From: Drechmeria coniospora
Lineage: Eukaryota; Ascomycota; Sordariomycetes; Hypocreales; Ophiocordycipitaceae
Length of the DNA: 64,000 bases
Assembly (NCBI RefSeq): GCF_001625195.1
Contig: NC_054390.1
Span: 620,001 to 684,000 of the forward strand
Reading direction: 5' to 3'
Shown: positions 1-10,712 of the stretch, piece by piece
How positions within the stretch are numbered: position 1 is the first letter of the stretch
How the letters are laid out: each line of letters begins with the position of its first letter
Program-made: the position numbers and the translations under genes
The notes under the pieces: generated by a model
Told to the model about the DNA's origin: nothing
Database searches by the model: none
The model's input: the letters and a program-made list of their open reading frames with translations, nothing else

Positions 1-474
1 TAGTAGACCTGCCAGTACCTGACCGACACGTAGATGAGCCCGCCGTTGAGGAGCGCGAGCCCGACGATGAGGCCCCATTTTTGAAGCCGGAGAAGACTTC
101 TCGAGACCTTCCGCAGCTCCTCCTCCGAATCCCACCGCAGTGCCGCTTCCTCCTGCTGGATGGAGGAAGTGAAGGAAAGGTTCGACTCGACCCCTTGCGA
201 CGGTAGCGACGTCTGCGTCGCGTTGGATCGGGGCGTCTGAGAGCCGCCAAGGAAGCTTCCGTTTACCTCTCGGAAGTGTGACTTTTGCCAATTTCCGACG
301 TTAGAGTGCACTCCATGTCCTCGTGAACCCGCTGCTTACCAAGTCTTGCGAGATTGGGCTGTTGGTTCTCAAGCTCTGCAAAGATACCGGTGGTGACTGG
401 GCCCGGTTTCTGGCGAGCATTGCTGCGTCTGATGGCTGGCTTCGCGTCGCGGCCGCTGCGGAAAAGGATGCCAT
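1..474 (-). CDS. 5' part of an unknown single-pass membrane protein, partial
   Basis: I do not recognise the family. Exon 1 (474-340) starts at an ATG giving MASFSAAAATRSQ and encodes 45 residues rich in Ser, Ala, Gln and Pro. A 58-nt intron (339-282) has a GTAAGC donor, a CTCTAAC branch-like site and an AAAAG acceptor, and joins in phase 0 to exon 2 (281-1), which stays open to the window edge. Exon 2 holds an acidic/Gln segment (SIQQEEAALRWDSEEEL) followed by a hydrophobic helix beginning WGLIVGLALLNGGLIYVSV near residue 120, so the visible part looks like a cytosolic N-terminus before a signal anchor. The 3' end lies outside the window. The gene is inferred from splice signals and an open frame; no domain is visible. 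Confidence 0.55.
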
Positions 475-2186
475 TGTCCAGGAGACTTACCGCCAGCCGT
501 GTTGAGGAGGGACCTGGCACCGGAGACAAAGCCTTGATGATTGCCTGTCAAGGGTTGAACAGAAATGAACACTAGCTGGCAGTGAACGAACGATGACGAG
601 CACAGTTTTCATCAAACTGTTGGGTTGGCACCGACTGAAGCGCCGGGTTCGTGCTGAACGAGTCGGGATTGCTAACGACCGTCTGAAGCGAAATGATCCG
701 TTCATGGGCGTTTCCTACCGAATCGCAACTCCTTGGATGGCTCCAAATTCTCACAAAATACTCTACGTTGATGGCCATACCTCAGAGGAGAGGAGGGGGA
801 GAGGAACCAACTGCGCGGTCAAAACCTCCCGACGACCAATATCCTCACGATGCCCACCAGATCTCAGCCTCGCTTGTCGACGGGCATGCTAGATTCTACA
901 GAATACGAGAAGCAACGAGGGGGCATGAAGCAACCATGCCACCTTGGGAAAGGCCTGGGATGGCCCAGCTTCTGGAGTGCATTGCAGACCATTCGGCTGC
1001 GGATCTGCGTCATGCTTTTGTTGCGCTGGCAAGCTGGGATCGATGATGGACCTTACTTCCTGCATGATCGGATGGTGCACTGTTGGGTGCCATCTGCTTT
1101 CTCGTCGTTTCTTCCGTCCCTGCATCGCTTCTGGCCTCCTGGGATTGGGACCCTGCTGTGCGTTCTGATGGTGTCAGCCCAGTTCTCAGCGCACCACAGG
1201 CCTCCCCCATCTCCGCGAGTCTACCATCCGTGGTGTATAGGTGGAAGAAGCCACAGGATGCAATGCAATCCACGCCAATCTACGCCATTGGACGGCACAG
1301 ACGACCTGGTAATAAGCCTGTGGTGCTCATGCCTCGTCCGTTGGATACAGGTCGCCCCTTGACCCCCCTTGCATGTGCGAGACGACGCACCAACAAGACG
1401 CAAAAACGGGGATAAAAGTAAAAAGACTTGGGATTGGACAATGGAACAAGTCTGGTTGCATCCGCGAAAATGTTCGCATCATGGAGACAGGCTATTTTTG
1501 ACCCGCAGCAAGTCGGTTAACAATGGCGACATCCCATGGTATCCTACGCAACAACACGATCCATGCATGCAAAATGCAGGTTTCGTATCGGCTGACAAGC
1601 ATCCATTCCTCCATCTCCTGGCCCATAGCTCTGAGAAATTGTTCGAGCACCTACCAGTATACCGGGTACTCCGCAAGACCATGACACGCCATCATCTTGA
1701 ACACAATGCAAAGTTGACTCTCGTGCCAGGCCGTGCTAATGCGCAGCATGTTTTCCGCTCGGAAAGTTGTTGCTGCTCAACAGTCGGATATGATCGGCTG
1801 GTTAGACCCGGTACGACCACGTGTGCGGACAGGGTTCGTGGCGCGGTTCACGATCACAACCCTGGCTTGCAGCATTGTCGGGGAACGGCTACGGTGCCCA
1901 AGTGTAACGCCGTGGCCGGGAGGCACAAGCGGGCGGAATACGAGCCCCCCGTCAACTGCATACGGCAGAGGGAGACCCCGAGAACGACAAGACAATGGCA
2001 GACTTCGTACAGAATCCCCCCCCTTTGGGTGGCTAGTCCTGGCAGCTACATACTAGGGTTACCCGATCGGATCATCATTTATCTGCCGGAAGATATACAT
2101 CAAGAAAGGCACAAGGACAAGCTGCCGGCGAAGATGACTCCTTATAGCAAGGGAAACGAAAGCTCTGCGAGATCTTATTGGCATAA
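475..2186. other. Intergenic, no gene recognised
   Basis: Frames here are short, overlap on both strands and show no conserved motif or credible splice chain. It holds the upstream region of the left-edge gene and the 3' flank of the chitin deacetylase gene. Confidence 0.5.
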
Positions 2187-3644
2187 TCAAGTGCAAGCTC
2201 CATATTCCTTCTGACATCCCTGCCCACAATATTCATCGCCCGAACCGCTACGACTACAGTTAGCCATGAAAGAATCAGAGAGGCCATTCATGATGCGCAC
2301 CAGAATCCGTACTGCGAGCAGCACGGTGCCTGCTGGTCTGGTGGACACAAACGTCCAACCGCCGACCCGCACTTTCCGTCGGTCGAAACAATGGGAATAC
2401 TCCCTCCGGGGAGCTGGCATGTCCCATATGACGTGTCACAGCCCGTACCACAGTGCTCTGCAGTTGATCCGCTGCATGGACTATCAATACGAGGCAAACA
2501 TGGTCGGGGCAGGGTAGGGAGGTGGCACGTACCAGTATCCAAATTCGGAGCAGCAGTCTCCGAATCCAGAGCCTAGACAGGTCTTTCCGGTGCTCGGGCC
2601 GCAGCGTTGGCCGGAACCGACAACTTGCGTGTTTCTCGGCTTGGATGGGGGTGAAGGGGCCCGTCGGCCCGAATCTCCCTCAGCTCGAGATGCTCCGTCT
2701 ACGAAGCGATACCAGTTCGTCTCGGGGTCTCCCAGGCACTCGCCCACGGTGACCAACTTATAGCCCCGACTCCTGGACAGCTCCACCATGAAAGGCGTGA
2801 GGTTGATGACCGTTTGAAGATGAATGTCGTGCGCCAAGCTAATGTAGCTGCTCTGGGCTGCGTTCGTCGACACGCCGTCGCTGAATCTCTGTCTTGCCTG
2901 CTCGATGAGAGACGGATCGTTGGACAGGTAGTCTTTGGTATCCATGTTGGTCGAGATGATGTGATAGCCCAATTGGCCCATGAACTCTTGACAGCTCTCG
3001 GCGCACTCGAGATAAGGGGCTCGCATGTAGGTTGGGATCCAGCCGAAGATGTTGCGAAAAGCCATCTCGTTGAATATCATTTCGGACTTGCGCACACGGA
3101 GACCCAGCTCCACACTCGTCGAGCCGTCGAACTGAACGAGGCTGTTCAGATCCCGGTGCGTCCAGGTGTGGCTGGCGATCTGGTGTCCCGTGTTGTACAT
3201 GCGGCGGAGCACATCGCGGTATCCAGTCCAGCCTTGGTCGATATGGCCGTTTCCTTTGTTGTTTCCGGTGATGAAGAAGGTGGCCTTGACTTGAAGCTTG
3301 TCCAAAATGTCGAGAATCTGGCTCGTGTACGTGAAAGGTCCGTCGTCAAACGTCAGAGCCATCATGCCCGGCTTGATGCATGTTGTGATGGTGGTTCCTG
3401 ATCAGATAAGAGTGACTAGTTAACCGCGAGATGGATAGCTCAGTGGAAATAGAGTCGGGTGCAAACGCAGCATACCGTACGGGACGTTCCCAACCTTGGG
3501 GCGAGGAATCCCTTCCGTGCTGGGTCCGTCGGGGCCATGGCTGACATCAAGACTGAGTGCGTGCGTATAAAATTCGATCGATACAATATACCAGGACACC
3601 ACCAAGAACACATGAACGAGAGACCTGGTGAGCGCGAGCGCCAT
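2187..3644 (-). CDS. Secreted chitin deacetylase with two C-terminal hevein chitin-binding domains
   Basis: Four exons: 3644-3476, 3397-2533, 2471-2301, 2253-2187; introns 3475-3398, 2532-2472, 2300-2254; 423 residues. The start gives a hydrophobic signal sequence (MALALTRSLVHVFLVVSWYI). The NodB/CE4 deacetylase domain spans about residues 55-280: TFDDGP motif with Asp74/Asp75, metal-binding His133 and His137 in SHTWTH, Arg182 in RAPY, DTKDY near 209-213 (Tyr where Trp is common) and His246 in LAHDIH. Two eight-cysteine ChtBD1 modules follow (Cys322-Cys363 and Cys379-Cys422). Role by family: secreted removal of N-acetyl groups from chitin, giving chitosan, at the fungal wall or a chitinous target. 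Both small introns split the fifth Cys codon of their hevein module after its second base, and splicing restores both eight-Cys patterns, which strongly supports the model. The gene is divergent from the sugar dehydrogenase gene. Confidence 0.92.
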
Positions 3645-5504
3645 GGTGTTGCGGCAAAGCTTGACCAAGGTATCTTCCTGGCCGACCAGGAATCGAGCGT
3701 AGACGAGGTGGCAGACGAGGTGTTCTATGGAACCTGCCGCGTTGCACAAACGCGAGGGGAGCGGCCGAGTTCGGCACACTGCTATAGGCATCACGGCCGA
3801 GAAGTCATCCGTCGCTCGAGATTCAAGGGTTTATGCTCGTTCCGAGAGATGATAAGGAGCAACGCATGTAACGCTATTCCGTCCAATGGAAACGGGCCGC
3901 TATTATCCGCAAATACCAGTGTCGTGGGCCGCCTCGTTGATGAATGGGGGTTGTTTGCATGCCATCATGTGCTCACGGCTCGTCCGGTCATGTCGGAGAC
4001 GCGTTGTTCTACAGCATGAGGAAACACGCAGGACAGGAGCTACCTCGGTATATTTCAGCACAGAAACGGAACTGCCGTTGTATGCGGAAGATAATGCCGA
4101 TGACCTGCATGAGGCGTCGATGCGGTACGGCGAGAATTTGGCCACTTGTCCCTCGGGATGCGGGAGCCGTTGGCCATTGTGTGGATGACAATTTTCGGAT
4201 TCTCGGGTCTGAAGTGAAGCTCATTGGGGTCTTCGACGTATGGAATCCAGATGAAGGAGCAATTCAAAGACACCCTGTCGGATAACCCTCCTCCAGGCAC
4301 GGGGTTGGCCGTCGAACCTTGCCGGACCCGGAACGCATCGTTCAACCTTGCTGCTATTACTGGGACGCCACTTACATGCGCAGGTGAGTGCAACGATGAA
4401 CTCTGTTTCACATTGATAATACCTTGCAGGAGGAACATGCGTGTCTCGGGTCCCGCACATGGGCAATGTTGGCCCGGCCGCGGGGGAGAGTCAATCCCGC
4501 ATCCGTGCGACGGAATAGGACATTAACGACTTAGGAACCGTCCTTGCATCTCCAGTCTAGGCTGGAGCCTATTTATATGGTTAATGATGCGATTGTGCCG
4601 TTCGGAACTTGCCCGTTTCAGGAACCCACGTTGCACAGCATCCTGCCGTGACTCCTGGATACATGCCGAGCGGAACGGAACAAGAACACGAGAGCTTGAT
4701 GGCAGCACAGCATCCAGGATGGTGTCCAAGAGAAGCTGCGTTGAGGAATAGTATGTCCATAATTCGTGTCCACTGGTCCCGAATTACGCGTTTGGTCCGG
4801 TTCCCGAGCAAATGATGCCTCCGATGGCTTGGTCTTGCGACCCGTACAGCATGTCATCTAGGCCAACAAGAGAATGCAGCAAGTCTCCAATGCCAGAGAA
4901 AGCACCAGATGATGTGATGTGTGAAGAATCGTCAAATTTAGTGCGGTAATAATATTCGTTTGAAGGGAATTCATCCGCTGGTGCCTGACATGAAGTTGTT
5001 GAACATCAGAGCTCGGAGCGTGTGATCGTGGCGGAGGAGAGAAGCGGTTCGGTGGCCAGACTGCAGGAACGCAACACGAGTCCAGAATTGGGGGGGATTT
5101 CCGCATGTGTGGTGTGTCCTGTACTGATTCCCATTTGCCTCCTAGGCCGCGCTAGACAGGAGGCTTGCGCTGTACAGGCTCGTCCTTGCATCTGGAGATG
5201 AGCCTGTCGTGATCTCGCCGTATTAGGATGGGTTTCCCAGGCACGACTCGAATGTTACCAGTCACAGGGGATTTGTCCGCAACTTATGGAAAGTCCATCT
5301 CGTAAGTGTATGCCTCGCAGTGCAGAGTCATGGTTCGCAAAGTACTGTGCAATGCAGGCCATGGTGGTCTCGGTGTATGATAAAGACATCATACCATCTA
5401 GTGGTGGTGCTGGTTCATATCTGGCTCAGCGAGCTTGGGCTTGCATCGGCAGTTCCGCCTCCAAGTACAGCTTCTGCTGCTCCTCGAGTCGGCCGTTCAA
5501 TATA
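3645..5504. other. Divergent intergenic region
   Basis: About 1.9 kb between the chitin deacetylase (-) and NDP-sugar dehydrogenase (+) starts. No coding frame has recognisable content. It must contain both promoters; I could not assign a TATA box or operator with confidence. Confidence 0.5.
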
Positions 5505-6878
5505 ATGGCTTCATTCTTCAAGCCAAGCTTCCTGCGAAGAATCTCGTTTGGTCTCGATGACAAACCGCCGAATCCATGGCGGTTCCCTGCACAGTCGTAC
5601 TACGACCTCACTCCACCCAGCGAATTCTCGGAGCTTGACGTGGAAGTGAAGACACAGGAGAGCAAGACACTGCATGCTCCGGCAGCGTCTCATGTTACCG
5701 TCGATGAGGAGCCGCTGGTGGCCGTCATCGGCGTCGGCTACGTCGGCGAGCAACTCGTCGCGCTCTTTTCCAAGTGCTTCCGCGTCCTGGGATACGACGT
5801 CTCTGCCGCCCGGACGAAGGAGCTGCAGATTTCCTTTAGAGGCAACGACAACGCGAGGTTCACCAACTGGGCCGGGGATATTGCCGCGGCCACTCACTTT
5901 CTCATCTCGGTGCCGACGCTGCTGCTCCCCGACAAGACCGTCGACACGTCCTTTCTGCGCGCCGCCCTCGCGGCAGTGCGGAGCCACGCACGTCGAGGCG
6001 CCGTCGTCGTCATCGAAAGTTCCGTCGCCGTCGGTATGACGCGTGAGTTTCTGGGACCCCTGGCCGAGAAAGGGGGCCTCTTCGCCGGAATGTCTCCGGA
6101 GCGTGTGGATCCGGGACGGGCCGAGCCCCCTGCCAAATCGATTCCCAAGATCATCTCGGGGCTCGACGACGTCATCCCCCGGTCGCTCGACGCCATCCGC
6201 GCCCTCTACGAGCGCGTATTCGACTGCGTCGTCGCCGTGTCCAGCACCGAGGTGGCCGAGATGACGAAGTTGTACGAAAACTGCCAGCGCATGGTCTGCA
6301 TCGCCTACGCCAACGAGATGGCCGACGCTTGCCGCTCGCTTGGCATCGACCCCTTTGAGGTTTGCGATGCGGCCTCGACGAAGCCGTTTGGGTACTTGCC
6401 CTTCCGGCCGGGGCTCGGCGTTGGCGGCCACTGCATCCCCGTCAACCCGCATTACTTGCTTCTCAACGGCGAGTTTCCCTTGCTCCGGGACGCGACCGAG
6501 AGGATGCGGCAGCGGCCGTCGGTCATCGCACAGCGGGCCGTGAAGAAGCTGTACACGGCCTCGACGCAGCTCGTCCTCCTGCCCACGGTCCTCGTCGTCG
6601 GCATCGGCTTCAAGCCGGGACAAGCCCATCTTGCCAATTCACCAGGGCTCGCCTTGGCAAAGAGCCTTGCACTCACGGGCCTCGTGGATGTGGCGTGGAT
6701 CGACCCCCTCGTGGCCCAAGAAGCCGTCCCTCAGATTCCGCGCCTCGACATGCACCGGTGGACAGCCACAGCCCTCGAGAGCTTTGACATGATTATTGTT
6801 GCTTTCCGCCAACGCGGTCTGGATTTCGGCGTGCTTGAAAAGCTGCAAGGCGTTGACGTCGAGATGTGGTGCCCATAG
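5505..6878 (+). CDS. UDP-glucose/GDP-mannose dehydrogenase family (NDP-sugar 6-dehydrogenase)
   Basis: A 457-residue intronless protein if started at MASFF; an upstream in-frame ATG at 5286 would add 73 residues unlike the family. The N-terminal Rossmann fold has VAVIGVGYVGEQLVALFSK (about residues 71-90), then a hydrophobic SVPT strand and ESSVAVGMTREF, the central segment has MSPERVDPG and PKIISG, and the catalytic Cys310 sits in GLGVGGHCIPVNPHYL. The C-terminal domain has VLVVGIGFKPG. By family it oxidises the C6 hydroxyl of a nucleotide sugar to a uronate using two NAD+. The exact sugar (UDP-Glc, UDP-GlcNAc/ManNAc or GDP-Man) cannot be read from sequence; the GGHCIPVNPHYL form suggests the HexNAc-type subgroup (inference). 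It is convergent with the P450 gene. Confidence 0.87.
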   Translation: MASFFKPSFLRRISFGLDDKPPNPWRFPAQSYYDLTPPSEFSELDVEVKTQESKTLHAPAASHVTVDEEPLVAVIGVGYVGEQLVALFSKCFRVLGYDVSAARTKELQISFRGNDNARFTNWAGDIAAATHFLISVPTLLLPDKTVDTSFLRAALAAVRSHARRGAVVVIESSVAVGMTREFLGPLAEKGGLFAGMSPERVDPGRAEPPAKSIPKIISGLDDVIPRSLDAIRALYERVFDCVVAVSSTEVAEMTKLYENCQRMVCIAYANEMADACRSLGIDPFEVCDAASTKPFGYLPFRPGLGVGGHCIPVNPHYLLLNGEFPLLRDATERMRQRPSVIAQRAVKKLYTASTQLVLLPTVLVVGIGFKPGQAHLANSPGLALAKSLALTGLVDVAWIDPLVAQEAVPQIPRLDMHRWTATALESFDMIIVAFRQRGLDFGVLEKLQGVDVEMWCP

Positions 6879-7320
6879 CGCATGTCGACGTGTCCGGGGA
6901 CGAAGCGACGAGAGTGGCCGCAACAGCTTGTATCTTCGTCTTGATTACTTCGAGGGGATCTGCGGTGCCGAATCAGAACCTGCCTCTTTTGGGGCAGTCA
7001 GTGGGTATCGAGGAGGAATATGATGCCAGACTGCAAGGTGACGAGGTGACGAGAATTCCGCTTGAGCGTTGCAGGTTCGTCGCAAGTAAAGCAAAGGACA
7101 ATAATAGGTGAATTTCTAGACTCACCATGGTCAGTCGGAAATGAGGAGGGACACCCACGGGATTTCCCAACGTTGCCGAGGCAAACACGATGGGCCGGGC
7201 CAAGGGCCGGGCCGATATGCTCGAGGCATACATGCGCCATGCTGTCGGCTTTCCATGGTATGCAAAAGGACATGGGGATGGGCGTGGAGGACATGTTGTA
7301 CAATTCTTCTCACTCTCAGT
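6879..7320. other. Convergent 3' spacer
   Basis: About 440 bp between the dehydrogenase and P450 stop codons, expected to hold both 3' UTRs. No gene seen. Confidence 0.55.
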
Positions 7321-9246
7321 CTATGAAGCAAAATGCAATCGCACCTTCACACCGTCTCCGGGACAGTTTGTCAGGGTCAAGCCGTGCTTGACAGGGCCCA
7401 TGTTGGAGGGGTCGATGGCGTCGACGCGCTGCATCAGGCGAATGACGACGTAGGCAATCTCGGTCAGGGCAAACTGCTGACCGATGCAGATGCGCGGCCC
7501 GCCGTTGAAGGGTAGGTAGTCCCAGCCCGGTCGGCGGCTCTCCCAGCGCTCCGGCCTGAAGAGGTCGGCGTCGGGTCCCCACAGGTCCTTTCGTCGCTGC
7601 ATGTTGTGGACCTGGCCGCCAGGGTTAGCTGCCGACGAGAGCGGGAGATGGGAAGAGACGGGAGGTGGGAAGAGACGGGAGGTGGGAAGAGACGGGAGGT
7701 GGGAAGAGACGGGAGGTGGGAAGTGACGGGAGATGGGAAGAGACGGGAGGTGGGAAGAGACGGGAGGTGGGAAGAGACGGGAGATGGGAAGAGACGGGAG
7801 GATGGGTTCCTCACCGAATAGGCCACGTCGTGGCCCTTTTTTATATAGACGGGCGACTGGCCGTCGCGGCCACCACCGACGGGGAGGGCCGTGTCGACCT
7901 GGGCGGTGCGGACGTTGACGGAAACGATGGGGTAGAGGCGCAGGATCTCGCTGATGCACCACTGCAAGTACTGGCAGCCCTTCATGCGCTCAAAGGTGAT
8001 GTCGCGCGGGTCGTCGTAGGTGCCGAACTCGTCGAGGATGAGCTGCCGCAGCCGGTGGTAGACGGGCGCGTGCTCGGGCGTCGCCAGCGTGTAGAAGAAC
8101 CAGCCGAGGGTCGAAGCGGTGGTGTCGCGGCCGGCGAGCAGGATATTTAGGAGCTGGGAGCGCAGCTCCGTCGGGTCCCGCGTGTCCTCGGCGAGGGCGT
8201 GCAGGAAGACGTATTTTTCCCTTTTCGCGCCCTTGTCGTCGGCAGCGGAGGCGCCCTTGTCGCGCGGTCGGCTCATGGCGACTCGAACAAAGTAATCGAC
8301 AAAGTCGTGGACCCGCTTGACCATGCGGTGCAGCTCGGGGGTGTGGACGAGCCAGTAGCTGTTCCCGAGGCGTGCCCCCTGGGCGAGGATGGACTGGGAG
8401 CGATCAAAGGCCTCGGCGAAACCGCCGGGTCCCGACGAGCCGTCGGCGGCGGCGGCGGAGAGCTCGCCGAGCTGGCTGTTGACGCTCTCGCCGAAGAGAA
8501 ACTCGGTGGCGGAGTCGAGGGTGAGGCGGAAGAAGAGGGCGGAGAGGTCGACGGTGTCGGTCCAGCGATCGGCGGCGAGGTGGCGCTCGAGGACGGTCAT
8601 CATGGCCCGGACATGGTCCTCCTCGAGGTCGAGGTCGCTGACCTGGCTGCGGACGAACTGCGGACGCAGCAGGGCGCGCGAGTGCTCCCACTGCTTTCCG
8701 TTGGCGGCAAACTGGAGAGGGTGAGCACGAGAGGAGGAAGGCGGGAGGCGGCGGGAGGCGGCGGGAGGCGGCGGGAGGCAGGAAGGGGAGGGGAGGAGAG
8801 GGGAGGAGAGCGGAGGGGCGAGGGGGCGAGCTCACGATGCCGTTGCCGAGAAGGGGCTTGAAGTTCTCGGTCCGGTTGGGCCCGAGGCCAAAGTCCTTGA
8901 ACTTGAGGGCCAGCATCGCCTGGATGTTCTGGGGATCGAGGGTGAAGACGGTGTCCCGGAAGAAGGGCGTCCTCATCATCATGGTGCCGACAGGCCGTCC
9001 CGCGGCCTCGCTCATGGCGTCAAACTGCTCGGCAATCCACACGGGAAGCCGCTTCTCGCGGGCGGCGACGGCGCCGAGGATGGTCGACCAGACGCCGCTG
9101 GGCTCCATCATGGGCGCCCAGATGGCGGGCTCGCAGCCGAGAGCCTTGGCCTTGGCAGCATGGCGGAGGCGCTCCTGGACCTTGCGGATGACGAGGCCGA
9201 CGACGGCGACGGCGGCGACGATGGCCGAGAGGGCCGTCAAGTGCAT
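7321..9246 (-). CDS. Cytochrome P450, CYP52-like (alkane/fatty-acid hydroxylase class)
   Basis: Three exons: 9246-8836, 8711-7815, 7611-7321; introns 8835-8712 (124 nt) and 7814-7612 (203 nt), both phase 0; 532 residues, normal for the family. An N-terminal membrane anchor (AIVAAVAVVGLVI) is followed by KDFGLGPNRTENFKPLLGNG, typical of CYP52-type enzymes. The I-helix has AGRDTT, the K-helix EILR (ExxR), and the PERW segment precedes the heme loop FNGGPRICIGQQFA with ligand Cys478. By family it is an ER monooxygenase hydroxylating long-chain alkanes or fatty acids, needing a P450 reductase; the substrate is not predictable here. Both introns are filled with purine/pyrimidine-biased minisatellites, so raw frames run misleadingly through them. 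Joining at the GT-AG sites restores continuous P450 sequence. Confidence 0.92.
7643..7803. repeat. 17-bp minisatellite in P450 intron 2
   Basis: About nine copies of a 17-bp unit (gggaagagacgggaggt, with agatggg variants) fill most of the 203-nt intron. On the coding strand the tract is pyrimidine-rich. Confidence 0.9.
8730..8825. repeat. G-rich repeat in P450 intron 1
   Basis: Four copies of a ggcgggag-type unit of about 10-11 bp followed by ggggaggggagga runs; nearly pure purine on the plus strand. It occupies most of the 124-nt intron. Confidence 0.8.
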
Positions 9247-10356
9247 GACCAGGACGGCGACGGGGTGGGGGAGGATGCGAGGCTTTGTCGGTCGTTGCTT
9301 CGGGAGATGTATTCTCGTGGCCTCGTCGTGTCGACGAGCTGTCGGGGGAGGGGAGGGGATGCGGAGAGAAGCAGAAGATGGGCTCGTCGACGAGCTGTCG
9401 TGGGAGGGGAGGGGATGCGGATGGAAGCAGAAGATGGGCTCGTCGAGGAGGCGAGTCGAACGATTTTAACTCGAGCAACGTGGTTTTCGGTGCGTGCCAG
9501 GCTGCCAGGCGTCGAGGATTGGAGTGTACACAGAGGTCCTCCTACCTCGAGCCTCACGTCTTGGCGGTGGTGGGCCATGTATCTGTACCGCCACGGGACA
9601 GACGCGCAGGTTCGGAGCGGGCGAACTCGAGGGCCGCGCCCCTTTCCGTTCTGGAACGGAGCTCGGCCGGTCTGCAGCGCCGTTCGGGCACGGGCCCCGC
9701 AAACGGCGGCGGCAGAGGATGGGGCTAGCGTGGATTGGGATGGGCGGGTCTTGGCCGTCGGAGCGTCGGCAAGTCGGACACGGCGTCGGCGCGAGGACCC
9801 GCTCCACTGGATGGATGACTCATCCAAGTCGGTCCGCCGACGGGAGGACAAGCACGGAGTACGGAGTAACGATTGCAAGTGCATACTCTGTACATGCCCG
9901 AGAAACATTCCCTCGGCGTCGTGACAATTCCAAGCAAGCCAGGCAGCAGCATAGCACGACGGCGTTGGTCTGCTAATCCGACCCCTGCAGCTTGACGGCC
10001 ATTGACCGGTTCACGCCGAGGCGGCAACGACGGCAAGGAGACGCGACGAACGACCAATTGATGGATGGGTACAATTTTTGCATCATGAATCAATGTGTCG
10101 GGCACGGAGGAGAATCAGGCGAGTTGAGCCGATTGACGTGGGAAGATTGTGCACGTGACCGTGATGGGAGCTCGTCTGCTGCGGCACCACGGGCTCCATC
10201 TCGTGGAAGTACATGAAGGCGCCTCTGAAGGAACGCACCCATCGCCAATGGAGGCTGAGCGAGTGTAGGGCACTGCTTCCACTTGAAGGTGCTATCGACT
10301 GCATTGCAGCAGAACCTGCTTCGTCGCATCGTCCAACTACTACCTGCATGGTAGTA
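9247..10356. other. P450 upstream region, no gene recognised
   Basis: GC-rich DNA upstream of the P450 start with purine-rich repeats near 9331-9442. Frames exist on both strands but none shows a domain, signal peptide or convincing splice chain. Confidence 0.5.
9331..9442. repeat. 56-bp tandem duplication
   Basis: Two copies with starts at 9331 and 9387 and a third partial start at 9443. The unit begins TCGACGAGCT and contains gggaggggaggggatgcgg. Confidence 0.85.
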
Positions 10357-10712
10357 ATGATGATGCACTTGGTGTCATTGGGGTCATTGGGGTCATTGTC
10401 ATTGCAATTGATGCTATTGGTGCAATTGGTGTCATTGGTGCAATTGGTGTCATTGGTGCAATTGGTGTCATTGGTGCTATTGGTGCAATTGGTGCAAATG
10501 ATGCTATTGGTGCAATTGGTGCAAATGATGCAACTGGTGCAAATGATGCAACTGGTGCAAATGATGCAACTGGTGCAAATGATGCAACTGGTGCAACTGA
10601 TGCAATTGGTGTTACTGGTGTTACTGGTGCAACTGTTGCAATTGGTGCAATTGGTGCAAATAATGCAACTGGTGCAATTGGTGCAACTGGTGCAACTGCT
10701 TGGTGCACGTGC
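10357..10712. repeat. 9-bp-based minisatellite (ATTGGTGCA family)
   Basis: A roughly 355-bp tract of ATTGGTGTC, ATTGGTGCA, ACTGGTGCA and AATGATGCA units. All frames on one or both strands stay open because the unit length is a multiple of three. One plus-strand frame reads Gly-X-Y (GAIGVIGANDATGA), but it has no upstream ATG and no flanking coding signal, so I do not call a gene. Confidence 0.85.

Noticed and set aside
3430..3460. tRNA-like D-arm (GATAGCTCAGTGG)
   Set aside because: No matching B box or acceptor/anticodon stems; it lies opposite a chitin deacetylase intron.
5286..5504. N-terminal extension of the sugar dehydrogenase
   Set aside because: The 73 extra residues lack any targeting or domain pattern; the MASFF start at 5505 suits the family length better.
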